From positions 1 to 6,580 of the forward strand of contig CALESU010000032.1 of assembly GCA_937914905.1 (NCBI GenBank): a stretch of DNA of 6,580 nucleotides, written 5' to 3'. Source of the stretch: an uncultured bacterium. GTDB taxonomy: Bacteria; Patescibacteriota; Microgenomatia; UBA1406; GWC2-37-13. Position 1 is the stretch's first letter; every line of letters begins with the position of its first letter. Shown piece after piece: positions 1 to 6,579 of the stretch. The position numbers and the translations under genes are program-made. A model generated the notes under the pieces. That model did not search any database. It saw nothing but the letters and a program-made list of their open reading frames with translations, and was not told the DNA's origin.

Positions 1-255
1 AAGTCGGGCAAAAGATTGCTCCATGCGCCCCCCTCCAGAGCCAGGCACTTGAGGAGGTTCCGGCCCCTCTTCCCAATGGAATGCAGGATGATCAATAAGC
101 AGATCATCAAGCGGGACATAAGGCATGTATTCTGGCAAAGAAAAAGGCTTTGATGCCTTTGCAAGATCTGTTGCATTTTGTGCAAGGAGAGCTGAATAAG
201 CTGTATCCGCAATTCTATATATTGCTGGAGGGGTCTGTTCTATCTGTTCTATCAT
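1..255 (-). CDS. Unrecognised protein, N-terminal 85 residues (runs off left edge)
   Basis: This is an open frame from an ATG at 255-253 to the left edge with no stop, so it is the 5' part of a longer gene. I do not recognise the family. The visible part begins Met followed by Ile-Glu-Gln twice, then a short helical stretch (about residues 11-37), a Pro/aromatic/acidic segment (about 38-70, with the motif PEYMPYVPLDDLL) and a Gly-rich linker (GSGGG at 72-76). There is no signal peptide or membrane segment, so a cytoplasmic location is likely. The start is chosen because the in-frame TAA that ends the upstream gene (264-262) lies only 6 bases before it, and this is the first ATG after it. No Shine-Dalgarno is visible, so translation is probably coupled to the gene before it. 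It is the third gene of the leftward operon. The reading frame is well supported; the function is unknown. Confidence 0.8.
   Translation of the reverse strand, partial: MIEQIEQTPPAIYRIADTAYSALLAQNATDLAKASKPFSLPEYMPYVPLDDLLIDHPAFHWEEGPEPPQVPGSGGGRMEQSFARL
235..252 (-). repeat. Perfect 9-bp tandem repeat at the start of the left-edge gene
   Basis: Two exact copies of ATAGAACAG (minus strand) lie directly after the ATG and encode Ile-Glu-Gln twice (residues 2-7). The duplication is in frame and looks like a small slippage or duplication event that lengthened the N-terminus by three residues. Nothing suggests a regulatory role. Confidence 0.7.
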
Positions 256-261
256 ATATGA

Positions 262-609
262 TTACGCTTTCTGAAGTAATTGCTCAATTTGGTGACGGAC
301 CACATCTATTTTTTGCTCATCGCGCCTCTTTCCTGAGAGACGCTCTTCGTATTCTTTATCCATCGCATCATGAACTGCTTCCTGCATGTCTTCGGTTTTA
401 AGCTCCCCTGACGCAATCTGTTCCATAATGCGCGTTCTGCACTGTTCTTCCACTACATCCTCAAGTTCGTCGAATACACTCCAGCATAATTGGGTGACTC
501 CCAATTTTTTTTCTTCAGGATATGAGTCGAAATCTTTCAATAACTCTTTCTGTAATGATTCTTCAATGGGTATGATTTGGATGATTTCTTTGATCGTATA
601 ATCTTTCAT
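262..609 (-). CDS. Small acidic all-helical protein, 115 residues, function unknown
   Basis: The sequence is dominated by Glu, Asp, Lys, Gln and Leu and reads as three or four helices. One covers about residues 5-27, followed by a turn near SYPEEKK (29-35). A second amphipathic helix covers about 36-66, with Cys42 and Cys57. A third covers about 71-95, and a C-terminal helix about 97-114 (DVVRHQIEQLLQ). No signal peptide, membrane span or catalytic motif is seen. The pattern of helix, Leu-rich turn and ELxxVVEEQ-like helix recalls short conserved helical proteins of unknown function that are common in Patescibacteria, but this is only a resemblance. It lies 20 bases after the 1425-residue gene and 6 bases before the next, so it is probably co-transcribed and may be an accessory or adaptor for the large protein. 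The start is the first ATG of the frame; a weak GAGAG lies about 10 bases upstream. The gene is well supported; the role is unknown. Confidence 0.85.
   Translation of the reverse strand: MKDYTIKEIIQIIPIEESLQKELLKDFDSYPEEKKLGVTQLCWSVFDELEDVVEEQCRTRIMEQIASGELKTEDMQEAVHDAMDKEYEERLSGKRRDEQKIDVVRHQIEQLLQKA
488..512 (+). terminator. Terminator-like hairpin plus T-tract on the plus strand, antisense to the 115-residue gene
   Basis: The plus strand reads AATTGGG (488-494), a 5-base loop, CCCAATT (500-506), and a run of eight Ts at 505-512. This is the form of an intrinsic terminator for rightward transcription. It lies wholly inside a leftward coding gene, where the same bases encode Glu-Glu-Lys-Lys-Leu-Gly-Val-Thr-Gln-Leu, and no plus-strand gene precedes it. 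It could be a chance product of AAA-rich Lys codons, or it could stop antisense transcripts entering the operon. The pattern is certain; the function is doubtful. Confidence 0.2.
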
Positions 610-621
610 AGTATTAATACT
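610..621. repeat. Perfect 12-bp palindrome just before the 115-residue gene
   Basis: AGTATTAATACT is its own reverse complement and fills the last 12 of the 20 bases between the large gene and the 115-residue gene, ending at the base before the ATG. It could be a dimeric-repressor or translational control site, or simply AT-rich chance. It is too short and AT-rich to act as a terminator and lacks a T-tract. A -10-like TATTAA lies within it but has no fitting -35 and sits only 4 bases from the ATG. Confidence 0.3.
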
Positions 622-629
622 CTCATATA

Positions 630-3600
630 TTAATTATGTGCTCGCCGAGCTTCTATGGCTTGGGCAAGCTCAATCGCTCGTTGTCTGAAACGTGCTCCAC
701 CTAAACTCTTTTCGATGGCAAGTACGAGCGAACGTCCGGACTCACCCCAAAATTTGGCCCCCAGAGCGTCAACTTCTCTCCTCACATTTTCCGCAGAAAT
801 TCTTGCGCTTCCCTCTCTCCTGATTGCTCTCACTTCTTCTGATCGATAAGCCGTAGTTAACGATGCCCCCAAACCCTTAGCTCTCTCTACCCCCACCACA
901 TTAGGAATGATCGTTCCTACCTCGATTGCCGGAAGATCTTTAAAGGTGGTGCCAGTGAATTGCGGTTTAGCAAGTTTATATCTATTCACAGACTCTGCTT
1001 CCATATACGCACGTCTTGAGTTGAGATACGTTTTGAGATTTGGATCAGTTACTCGCTCCATAACTGCATCAAGATTTTGGTCCCCCTTTTCTGATTCGAG
1101 CCGATACAAAGCTTCTTGCACTTCTCTCGCAGAGTTTCGATCAAGAGAGGCTACGAAAGAATTTAATAATAAAGCTTCACGTAGGCTCCCTCCACGAGCC
1201 AAGAACCGGTGAGTAACTTCAGACTCAGCAGTGGATTGAGGTTCGAATAAAAAGGATTGCTCTTTGTGTGCCGTTATGTATTCGTTAGCCACTGCAGCAA
1301 GCTGATCATCAGTTATACTAACCAAAGCCGTAGCAACATTCGTACTATTTGCGTTGCCTATTCCCTCGAGAATAATATCTCGAACGGATTTCCCTTCTAT
1401 CTTCGTGCCAAAAATTGCGCTAGAGGAAGTGATGGGTACTTTTTGGCCCAGCAACGCCAATCCTGCACGAATATGGGTGTCCACTGTATCCGCTTTTAAT
1501 CCAGCTATCCCCCATTTCGTAACTAAAGTATCAAATGCATCCAAAACTTTCCCTGCTTGATGATCAAGAGCAAGCATTTCCAGGGGTCGCATTTGGGCGA
1601 TGACATCAACAACTTGTAGATCTGTGAGCGTAATATTTTTTCTCGCGAATTCATTTCTTGCATCGGTTATCTCGGTAGCACCAAGTACCGTGCCGGGCTG
1701 AATATTGTGCTTGATGGCCATTTGATTTACCACATCAAGAATGGTGGGGCTTAATGTTGCAGAGAGACCAAGGGTTTGAATAACATATTTGTCAATTGCT
1801 TTAGCAGATTCAGCTTTTCTGCGCAGAGTCGCAAGCTCTCGCGAGTGCTTTGCCTTCTCAGCTTCTGATTCTGCCCTACCTATTTCCCCCTGGAGTACGT
1901 CTTTTGGCATTCCTTTTTCCATGCGTGCGACATCTTTCATTCGTTCAAGCGTCACCGTATCTAGTCTCCCCAATTTCCCAACACTGTCCGCTTCTGAAGA
2001 GGGAAGCCCTACTGCGATTTGCGGATCACGATCATTTGCCTGATGGACAAGCTCTTTCAAAAGCTCTTGCGTAAAGTGACGATCAATTAAAGGGATCATC
2101 GAACGAAGAGTGCTAGGATCTTGCAACCTATCATCGTAGACACTTAGATTACTTGGCAATAGATTCATCCCTATCGCCTGCGCAAGAGCTTGACTTCGCT
2201 TTGCATCTTGAGTGAAGACTTTAAAAAAGAGTTCTGGAGTAATCACTTTTGAGAGTTTTGCAAACGTTTGTTGCGCTTCTGGAGTCCGACCCAAAACGTC
2301 ATCTCCCCCCATAACTTGCATTGTGCGAAGATATGCGGGCATGACAAATGGCCGGTTTCTTTTCCCAACTGCTAAATGAGAAAATGAGTCGGGCCTCTCA
2401 AGTGCAGCCAAATCTGCATGTGCAGAGAGTGGTCTTCTCGCTCTGCTTTTTATGGCATCCCATTTTGCACTCGTCAAAAACTCATCTCGGAATACTTCAA
2501 GAACTTCTTTTTGGTGTTGATCTCCCAGTTTTGCAATCTCAAGATCACTATCAATAATGCCCATATTCTTTTCAATATTTTTGAGCTCGTTTTTGATAGT
2601 AACTTTGAGATCGGCAAGGTCTGTAGGAACAAGTGAGTTCTGCAACCCTCTTCCTCTTTGGAGAGCCTCAAGTATCGCCCTTTGCTTTGCTTCAAGGTCG
2701 ATTTTTTCGCTTTGAAGAGTCTTAAGCTCTGCGAGTTTTGCTTGACCAGAAGAAATAACTGCTTCTTGCTCTGTTTTTTTCTTCTGGGCTTCTGCAATAT
2801 CTTTATCAAGAGAACGAATTATTCCTTCAATTCCATTTGCTCCTTCCAAGTTTAGCTGCTTTTGAGATATGGTCAGATCTAACCCTGTTGAGGGGTCGGT
2901 AATTTCATTTATTTTCTGTTTAATTGAAGTGAGTACCCTACTTCTATTGGGATGGAACTCATTAATGCTACGACCTAATTCGAGTTGCTTGTGAACTAAC
3001 AAAGCTCGCTCTTGGACCATAGCTAAAAGCTCCGCTTCACTTTGTTGTCCCAACTTTAGTTGTGCATCGATTGAGGAAACTCTTGTGTCTACCTCTTTCT
3101 TTGTGGCAGTATCACTTGAAAATTTCGCAAGTAGTTGCTGAGATTCCGAAGTTAGTTGTGCGATCTCTCCTTGAATATTGGTTTTACGTACCCTCAGCTC
3201 ATCTATCTCTGTACGTATCCGTCCTGCTTCCCGTTCTTTTTGTTGTTTTTCCACTGTTTTATCTGCTATCGTACTCTCTGCAGTAGCTATTGCAGTTTGC
3301 GCAGTACTAATGGGAACTATTTCCGTGGTCAAACGGGAAATTCGTTCATCCTTATCTTTGAGTTGAGCAACTTGAGCTTCGTACGTCTCAATCTCTTGAA
3401 TTTGACTTGAGGCTTGTGTTTTTTCTTCGGTGAGCTTAGTTTGTTTTGCCTGGTCTGCATCAGAAAGCCGTACCTCCGTGGCACGCGTATCAAGAGTAGT
3501 TATTTGAGCCTTCACATTGACTAATAATTCTCCCTTTGCGGCAGTGTCAAAACGCTCCTGATCAACCCCCCGAATAAGTGCGTCAGTTGCGCTATGCAGT

Positions 3601-4907
3601 TGTTTTTCGATAGGTTGTTGCTTGTCAAGTCCTACGGAAAACATAGGCATTCCCTCAATTTGGGGATTGACAGAACCCGAATTGGGTTGTGCTATAAAAA
3701 TGTCAGGATCGGGGCCAGTTGCGGAGAGTAAATTGAGCTGAGGCTCAGTTCTTAACTGCTCATCGAATTGAACGTAAAATGAATTCTGCTGTGCATGAAG
3801 CAAATCTTTTAGTTCTCTTGATACTTCATCTCGCGCCCCTATCTCAAGTGCGTTTTTAGGGTGTACGGTACCCAAAACCTCATGTCTATTTAAAAATGCT
3901 TTTTGAGTTTGATCAAGACTTATTTTTGCTCCCATACCCCCCTTTGGCCCCTTGATTTGATATTTTCTATCAGGACGATACATTCCCCCTTCTGCAAACT
4001 CAATCTCCACCACACTGTGGATGCGTTTTTGAGATTCTGCTTGATATTTTCCCCACATCTTTTTAACAGCTTGGGCATCGTCCCAATTGATTTTCCTTCC
4101 GGGATCTGACTTATACCACCATTCGAGGACTTTTGCAGCCGTTTTAGGTATAAGTCCACCTGCAGTTGCAGAAGCAAGCATGGCGGTGCTTTCTCCACCT
4201 GACAACACAGCAGAAGTCCCTCCAATGAGAAATCCAGCCTTCTGAACAAAAGATGAACTCAGACCTTTCATGGCCTTCCCTAGTTTTCCCAAATCTCCAC
4301 TAACCTGGTCCAGTGGTACTCCGGTGCCTTGAGATATCGCCGCTGCAAATGCTTCAGGTTCAGGCACATGTTGGATCTTATCTGCCTCACGAATGACTTT
4401 GGCTTGAGCGCCGGTTGCAAGTTGAAGCGCTATAATCTGGCGTTGGGTTGAAAGCATTGCGGTGACAAGCCATTGGCGAGCTTTTTCGGGGTCTTTACTC
4501 CGAAGAAGCTGATCAAACACGGAATGGTAAGCGTCATAAATTTCCTTTTTATTTTGAGCGTCATATTGATAACTCCCGTTTGTTTTGGTAAATTCATGAG
4601 ACACCACTTCCACGAGGTTTTTTTGCCACGGAGGGAGGCTTGCACTCAGTTTAGAATCCAATTTTACCGCGTCTTGAAGGGATAAAAATTCATCTGTCAA
4701 AACTCCTGCGTAGGTATTAAACGTATCGTCTGAAATGGTTTTCTCTCCCCCAGAAACCATTTCTCGAAAGGCCTGATTGCGTTCTTGGGAAGACCTCCAA
4801 AAGGGCTTATTGCTTTGCTCCGCAAGATAATTTGGTAGTCCTCCGGGACCCGTTTCTTGCCTATTTGCTTTAACGGTAGCTTGCAATTCGCCGCTTGATA
4901 CACCCAT
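630..4907 (-). CDS. Giant coiled-coil protein, 1425 residues, function unknown
   Basis: I do not recognise the family. Residues 1-220 are soluble and helical. Residues 224-254 form a Gly/Ala/Ser-rich, weakly hydrophobic stretch (AGFLIGGTSAVLSGG onward) that might be a membrane-active or packing segment. Residues 297-345 look beta-rich with a basic Gly loop (KGPKGGMGAK). Residues 395-425 are Pro/Gly/Asn-rich linker. Residues about 455-645 and 690-805 are long heptad-patterned coiled coil rich in Glu, Lys, Gln and Ala, broken near Pro532 and between 650 and 690. Residues 810-1425 are mostly helical, with a charged helix at about 1000-1040 and a basic C-terminus. No signal peptide and no convincing ATPase domain are present, so it is not an SMC-type protein. 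It is therefore most likely a cytoplasmic structural or scaffolding protein. The ATG at 4907-4905 lies 8 bases after a -10 box, which supports this start. It leads an operon of at least three genes and is divergent from the tail-anchored gene. Confidence 0.92.
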   Translation of the reverse strand: MGVSSGELQATVKANRQETGPGGLPNYLAEQSNKPFWRSSQERNQAFREMVSGGEKTISDDTFNTYAGVLTDEFLSLQDAVKLDSKLSASLPPWQKNLVEVVSHEFTKTNGSYQYDAQNKKEIYDAYHSVFDQLLRSKDPEKARQWLVTAMLSTQRQIIALQLATGAQAKVIREADKIQHVPEPEAFAAAISQGTGVPLDQVSGDLGKLGKAMKGLSSSFVQKAGFLIGGTSAVLSGGESTAMLASATAGGLIPKTAAKVLEWWYKSDPGRKINWDDAQAVKKMWGKYQAESQKRIHSVVEIEFAEGGMYRPDRKYQIKGPKGGMGAKISLDQTQKAFLNRHEVLGTVHPKNALEIGARDEVSRELKDLLHAQQNSFYVQFDEQLRTEPQLNLLSATGPDPDIFIAQPNSGSVNPQIEGMPMFSVGLDKQQPIEKQLHSATDALIRGVDQERFDTAAKGELLVNVKAQITTLDTRATEVRLSDADQAKQTKLTEEKTQASSQIQEIETYEAQVAQLKDKDERISRLTTEIVPISTAQTAIATAESTIADKTVEKQQKEREAGRIRTEIDELRVRKTNIQGEIAQLTSESQQLLAKFSSDTATKKEVDTRVSSIDAQLKLGQQSEAELLAMVQERALLVHKQLELGRSINEFHPNRSRVLTSIKQKINEITDPSTGLDLTISQKQLNLEGANGIEGIIRSLDKDIAEAQKKKTEQEAVISSGQAKLAELKTLQSEKIDLEAKQRAILEALQRGRGLQNSLVPTDLADLKVTIKNELKNIEKNMGIIDSDLEIAKLGDQHQKEVLEVFRDEFLTSAKWDAIKSRARRPLSAHADLAALERPDSFSHLAVGKRNRPFVMPAYLRTMQVMGGDDVLGRTPEAQQTFAKLSKVITPELFFKVFTQDAKRSQALAQAIGMNLLPSNLSVYDDRLQDPSTLRSMIPLIDRHFTQELLKELVHQANDRDPQIAVGLPSSEADSVGKLGRLDTVTLERMKDVARMEKGMPKDVLQGEIGRAESEAEKAKHSRELATLRRKAESAKAIDKYVIQTLGLSATLSPTILDVVNQMAIKHNIQPGTVLGATEITDARNEFARKNITLTDLQVVDVIAQMRPLEMLALDHQAGKVLDAFDTLVTKWGIAGLKADTVDTHIRAGLALLGQKVPITSSSAIFGTKIEGKSVRDIILEGIGNANSTNVATALVSITDDQLAAVANEYITAHKEQSFLFEPQSTAESEVTHRFLARGGSLREALLLNSFVASLDRNSAREVQEALYRLESEKGDQNLDAVMERVTDPNLKTYLNSRRAYMEAESVNRYKLAKPQFTGTTFKDLPAIEVGTIIPNVVGVERAKGLGASLTTAYRSEEVRAIRREGSARISAENVRREVDALGAKFWGESGRSLVLAIEKSLGGARFRQRAIELAQAIEARRAHN

Positions 4908-4944
4908 ATTGGTTCATTGTAATTGAATTACTATTTCTATACAA
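4908..4944 (-). promoter_or_regulatory. Promoter for the leftward coiled-coil operon (near-leaderless)
   Basis: On the minus strand, TTGTAT (4944-4939) and TACAAT (4921-4916) are separated by exactly 17 bases. Eight bases follow before the ATG at 4907. The expected transcription start, about 7 bases past the -10, falls at 4909-4907, leaving no room for a Shine-Dalgarno. The -10 matches the sigma-70 consensus at 5 of 6 positions and the -35 at 3 of 6. An earlier ATG overlaps the -10 box (4917-4915) but is out of frame and would not be in this transcript. Confidence 0.6.
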
Positions 4945-4957
4945 CTATAATGTTTTT
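4923..4957 (+). promoter_or_regulatory. Promoter for the tail-anchored gene (leaderless)
   Basis: TTGAAT (4923-4928) and a perfect TATAAT (4946-4951) are separated by 17 bases. The A of the ATG at 4958 is the seventh base after the -10, the expected +1, so the mRNA should begin with AUG and have no leader. No Shine-Dalgarno is present. The -35 of this promoter lies in the spacer of the opposite promoter and vice versa, so the two are interleaved. Confidence 0.7.
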
Positions 4958-6217
4958 ATGGAAGGACAATCACCTGCAATCACCGCACCACCTCTGGTAG
5001 ACGCATCGGCGGCACAACCCAAACCTCCAGAAGCTCAGGCGACTGCTCCCAAAGTAGAAGCACAAAAAAATGAGGTACTTCCAGTAAACGCTCAAAGAAA
5101 ATATGTGGAGGCAGGATTAGTCACTCACACCGCAGTCGGACGAAAATGCCACGAAGGATCCAAAAATCCCAAACAGGAAACTGCTGCTGAACAAGCGGTG
5201 AATGCGTATCATCTTTTCTCTTCGATTAAACAAGATCCAGGTTATAAAATGGAAAAGCCAATTTCGTTTACTGAAGGAACACAGTATCGGTTTGAAATCA
5301 AAGCGGGACAACGGGTTGCCGTGGAACAAGGTGGAAAAGTAATTACATCCATAACCGGGACAAAAGTTGACGCAAGTGGTACGTTTGTAACGTGCGTCAT
5401 GGACGGACAAAATGTAGATATCAACATTGATGAACTGCTAAGGGCTCAGGTAATGTCTGAAGGCTCTCTCGTTTTGTCTGCACTTAGCGCCAACCCTGAA
5501 GCTCAAGCCGTCACAAAAGCATATTTTGAAGCGCTCACCAGTGGAAGTAGTGAGTTGCAAATTGAAGAATCTCTCATTAGGAGCGCGGGAGAAAAAACGG
5601 GAGTTTTGACCTCTGATGGGATGCTAAAAACAATTCAGAGCTCTGAAGTTGTTGACGATACTAAAGATTCATTGAGCGCACTCCTTGAAGGCACGAGTCT
5701 GGTGGACAGGCAAACGGCAGGGAAAATTATTGCTGGGCTCGATACGCTTGGAACAGATCTCCAAGTTGTTGCAACTGCCATAGAATCTGAACTTGAAGAT
5801 TTAAAAAACATGGAGGAACAACTCAAATCAACCCCCGATGGTGAATATCGTATGAAATTACAAATGCAGATAGATGCCCATAAAGGCCTTATCGGACAAC
5901 ATAAAGCAAGGCAAGTTGAACTTCAAGGATTATCTGATATCATTGCAAAAATGCCTGGAGGGGCAGAAGTGGGTATTGCCAACATGTTAAAACCTTTGTA
6001 TGACGGAACTCTTTCTTCTGACCAAAACATGCGTGTCATTTCAGCCCTGAGAAAAGGAAATATGAATGGGCTCCTCAAAGAGCTCACCGAACAAGCCGAA
6101 AAAGATCCTACGAAGAAAGGTTTGGTTGACTTGGCAAAAAAAGCGATGCAATATGGAGGGGTAGGAATTGCTGCAGTGATGGTAATCATGATTATGAGCG
6201 GCTTAAAGGAAAGCTAG
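4958..6217 (+). CDS. C-terminally membrane-anchored coiled-coil protein, 419 residues, function unknown
   Basis: I do not recognise the family. Residues 1-45 are Pro/Ala/Gln-rich and probably disordered. Residues about 75-92 form a helix. Residues about 101-158 alternate beta-type stretches with Gly turns (YRFEIKAGQRVAVEQGGKVI), as in a small barrel domain. Residues 160-260 are helical. About 262-325 is coiled coil (ESELEDLKNMEEQL and following). Residues 399-416 (GGVGIAAVMVIMIMSGL) form one hydrophobic span followed only by Lys-Glu-Ser. With Lys-Lys just before the span and no N-terminal signal, this fits a tail-anchored inner-membrane protein with its bulk in the cytoplasm. Its two cysteines (64, 146) are far apart. 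The ATG at 4958 is preferred over an upstream in-frame TTG at 4895 because the -10 box TATAAT lies just 6 bases before it. It is divergent from the coiled-coil operon, suggesting joint control, and ends 2 bases from a convergent gene. Confidence 0.92.
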   Translation: MEGQSPAITAPPLVDASAAQPKPPEAQATAPKVEAQKNEVLPVNAQRKYVEAGLVTHTAVGRKCHEGSKNPKQETAAEQAVNAYHLFSSIKQDPGYKMEKPISFTEGTQYRFEIKAGQRVAVEQGGKVITSITGTKVDASGTFVTCVMDGQNVDINIDELLRAQVMSEGSLVLSALSANPEAQAVTKAYFEALTSGSSELQIEESLIRSAGEKTGVLTSDGMLKTIQSSEVVDDTKDSLSALLEGTSLVDRQTAGKIIAGLDTLGTDLQVVATAIESELEDLKNMEEQLKSTPDGEYRMKLQMQIDAHKGLIGQHKARQVELQGLSDIIAKMPGGAEVGIANMLKPLYDGTLSSDQNMRVISALRKGNMNGLLKELTEQAEKDPTKKGLVDLAKKAMQYGGVGIAAVMVIMIMSGLKES

Positions 6218-6219
6218 AC

Positions 6220-6579
6220 TCACACCCCCAACCTCGCAAGCTTCGCTTTCACATCCTCAATCTTTTCTTCAGTCGTTTTTTCTGGTTCAGGAATATCTGT
6301 CGCAGGTGTCGCCGACTCACCATTTTTCACGTTTGTAGATTTTGAAGAGCTTTCACTCCCCTCCCCTTCTCCAGAATTCCCCGTTTCAAATGGCACGCCT
6401 CCCCGAAGTTCTGTCGCCGCATCTTCTGGGTCTGTCGTATTTACTGACAGCCCGGTACCAAGCTCAAATCCTGCCCGATACGCCATACGTGGAATTATGC
6501 GCATGTACCAATTCTCGCCAGGATATATGTAAAAATTATAGCTAAACCCTGGCCCCGTTTTACTTTTTTCGTCGTAAAT
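6220..6579 (-). CDS. GalT/HIT-like protein, C-terminal 119 residues, degenerate (runs off right edge)
   Basis: The frame is open to the right edge, so the true start lies outside the window; the internal ATG at 6504 is not the start. The visible residues 13-55 (SYNFYIYPGENWYMRIIPR, then AGFELGTGLSVN, then DPEDAA) match the C-terminal pattern I recall for bacterial galactose-1-phosphate uridylyltransferase-like proteins: HxHxEIxPR, GFExGTG, PEEAA. At the position of the usual His-x-His metal ligands this protein has Asn-Trp-Tyr, and the following Glu is Arg, so the enzyme activity may be lost or altered. After the domain comes a Gly/Glu/Ser-rich, probably disordered linker (residues about 60-100) and a short charged helix at the end (EEKIEDVKAKLARLG). 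It converges on the tail-anchored gene with a 2-base gap and no terminator hairpin between them. Coding status is firm; the family call is from memory of the motif and moderately sure. Confidence 0.75.
   Translation of the reverse strand: MYDEKSKTGPGFSYNFYIYPGENWYMRIIPRMAYRAGFELGTGLSVNTTDPEDAATELRGGVPFETGNSGEGEGSESSSKSTNVKNGESATPATDIPEPEKTTEEKIEDVKAKLARLGV

Noticed and set aside
87..108. Inverted repeat GATGATC / GATCATC with an 8-base loop
   Set aside because: It lies within coding sequence, has no T-tract on either side, and is explained by Asp-Asp-Leu-Leu-Ile-Asp-His codons.
1386..1409. GTKIEGKS in the large coiled-coil protein (residues 1167-1174) matches the Walker A pattern GxxxxGK[ST]
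   Set aside because: There is no convincing hydrophobic strand before it and no Walker B or other NTPase motif at a suitable distance. The pattern is loose and can occur by chance in 1425 residues.
2474..2809. A 111-codon Lys/Leu-rich open frame on the minus strand within the coiled-coil region
   Set aside because: It is a shifted-frame shadow of the large gene, produced by repetitive Lys/Glu/Gln codons; it has no start context of its own.
4895..4957. In-frame TTG start upstream of the 419-residue gene, giving an apparent hydrophobic N-terminal signal anchor (21 extra residues)
   Set aside because: The extension overlaps the start of the divergent gene and is translated from the AT-rich promoter itself, including the perfect TATAAT. 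The ATG at 4958 fits the promoter exactly, so the hydrophobic leader is an artefact.
6215..6222. TGA stop of the right-edge gene as evidence for or against a TGA=Gly code
   Set aside because: If read through, the frame meets TAG two codons later, so this stop alone is uninformative. The absence of in-frame TGA in the other long genes argues for the standard code.
6200..6250. Possible bidirectional terminator between the convergent genes
   Set aside because: The genes are separated by two bases, and I find no stable hairpin or T-tract around the stops.
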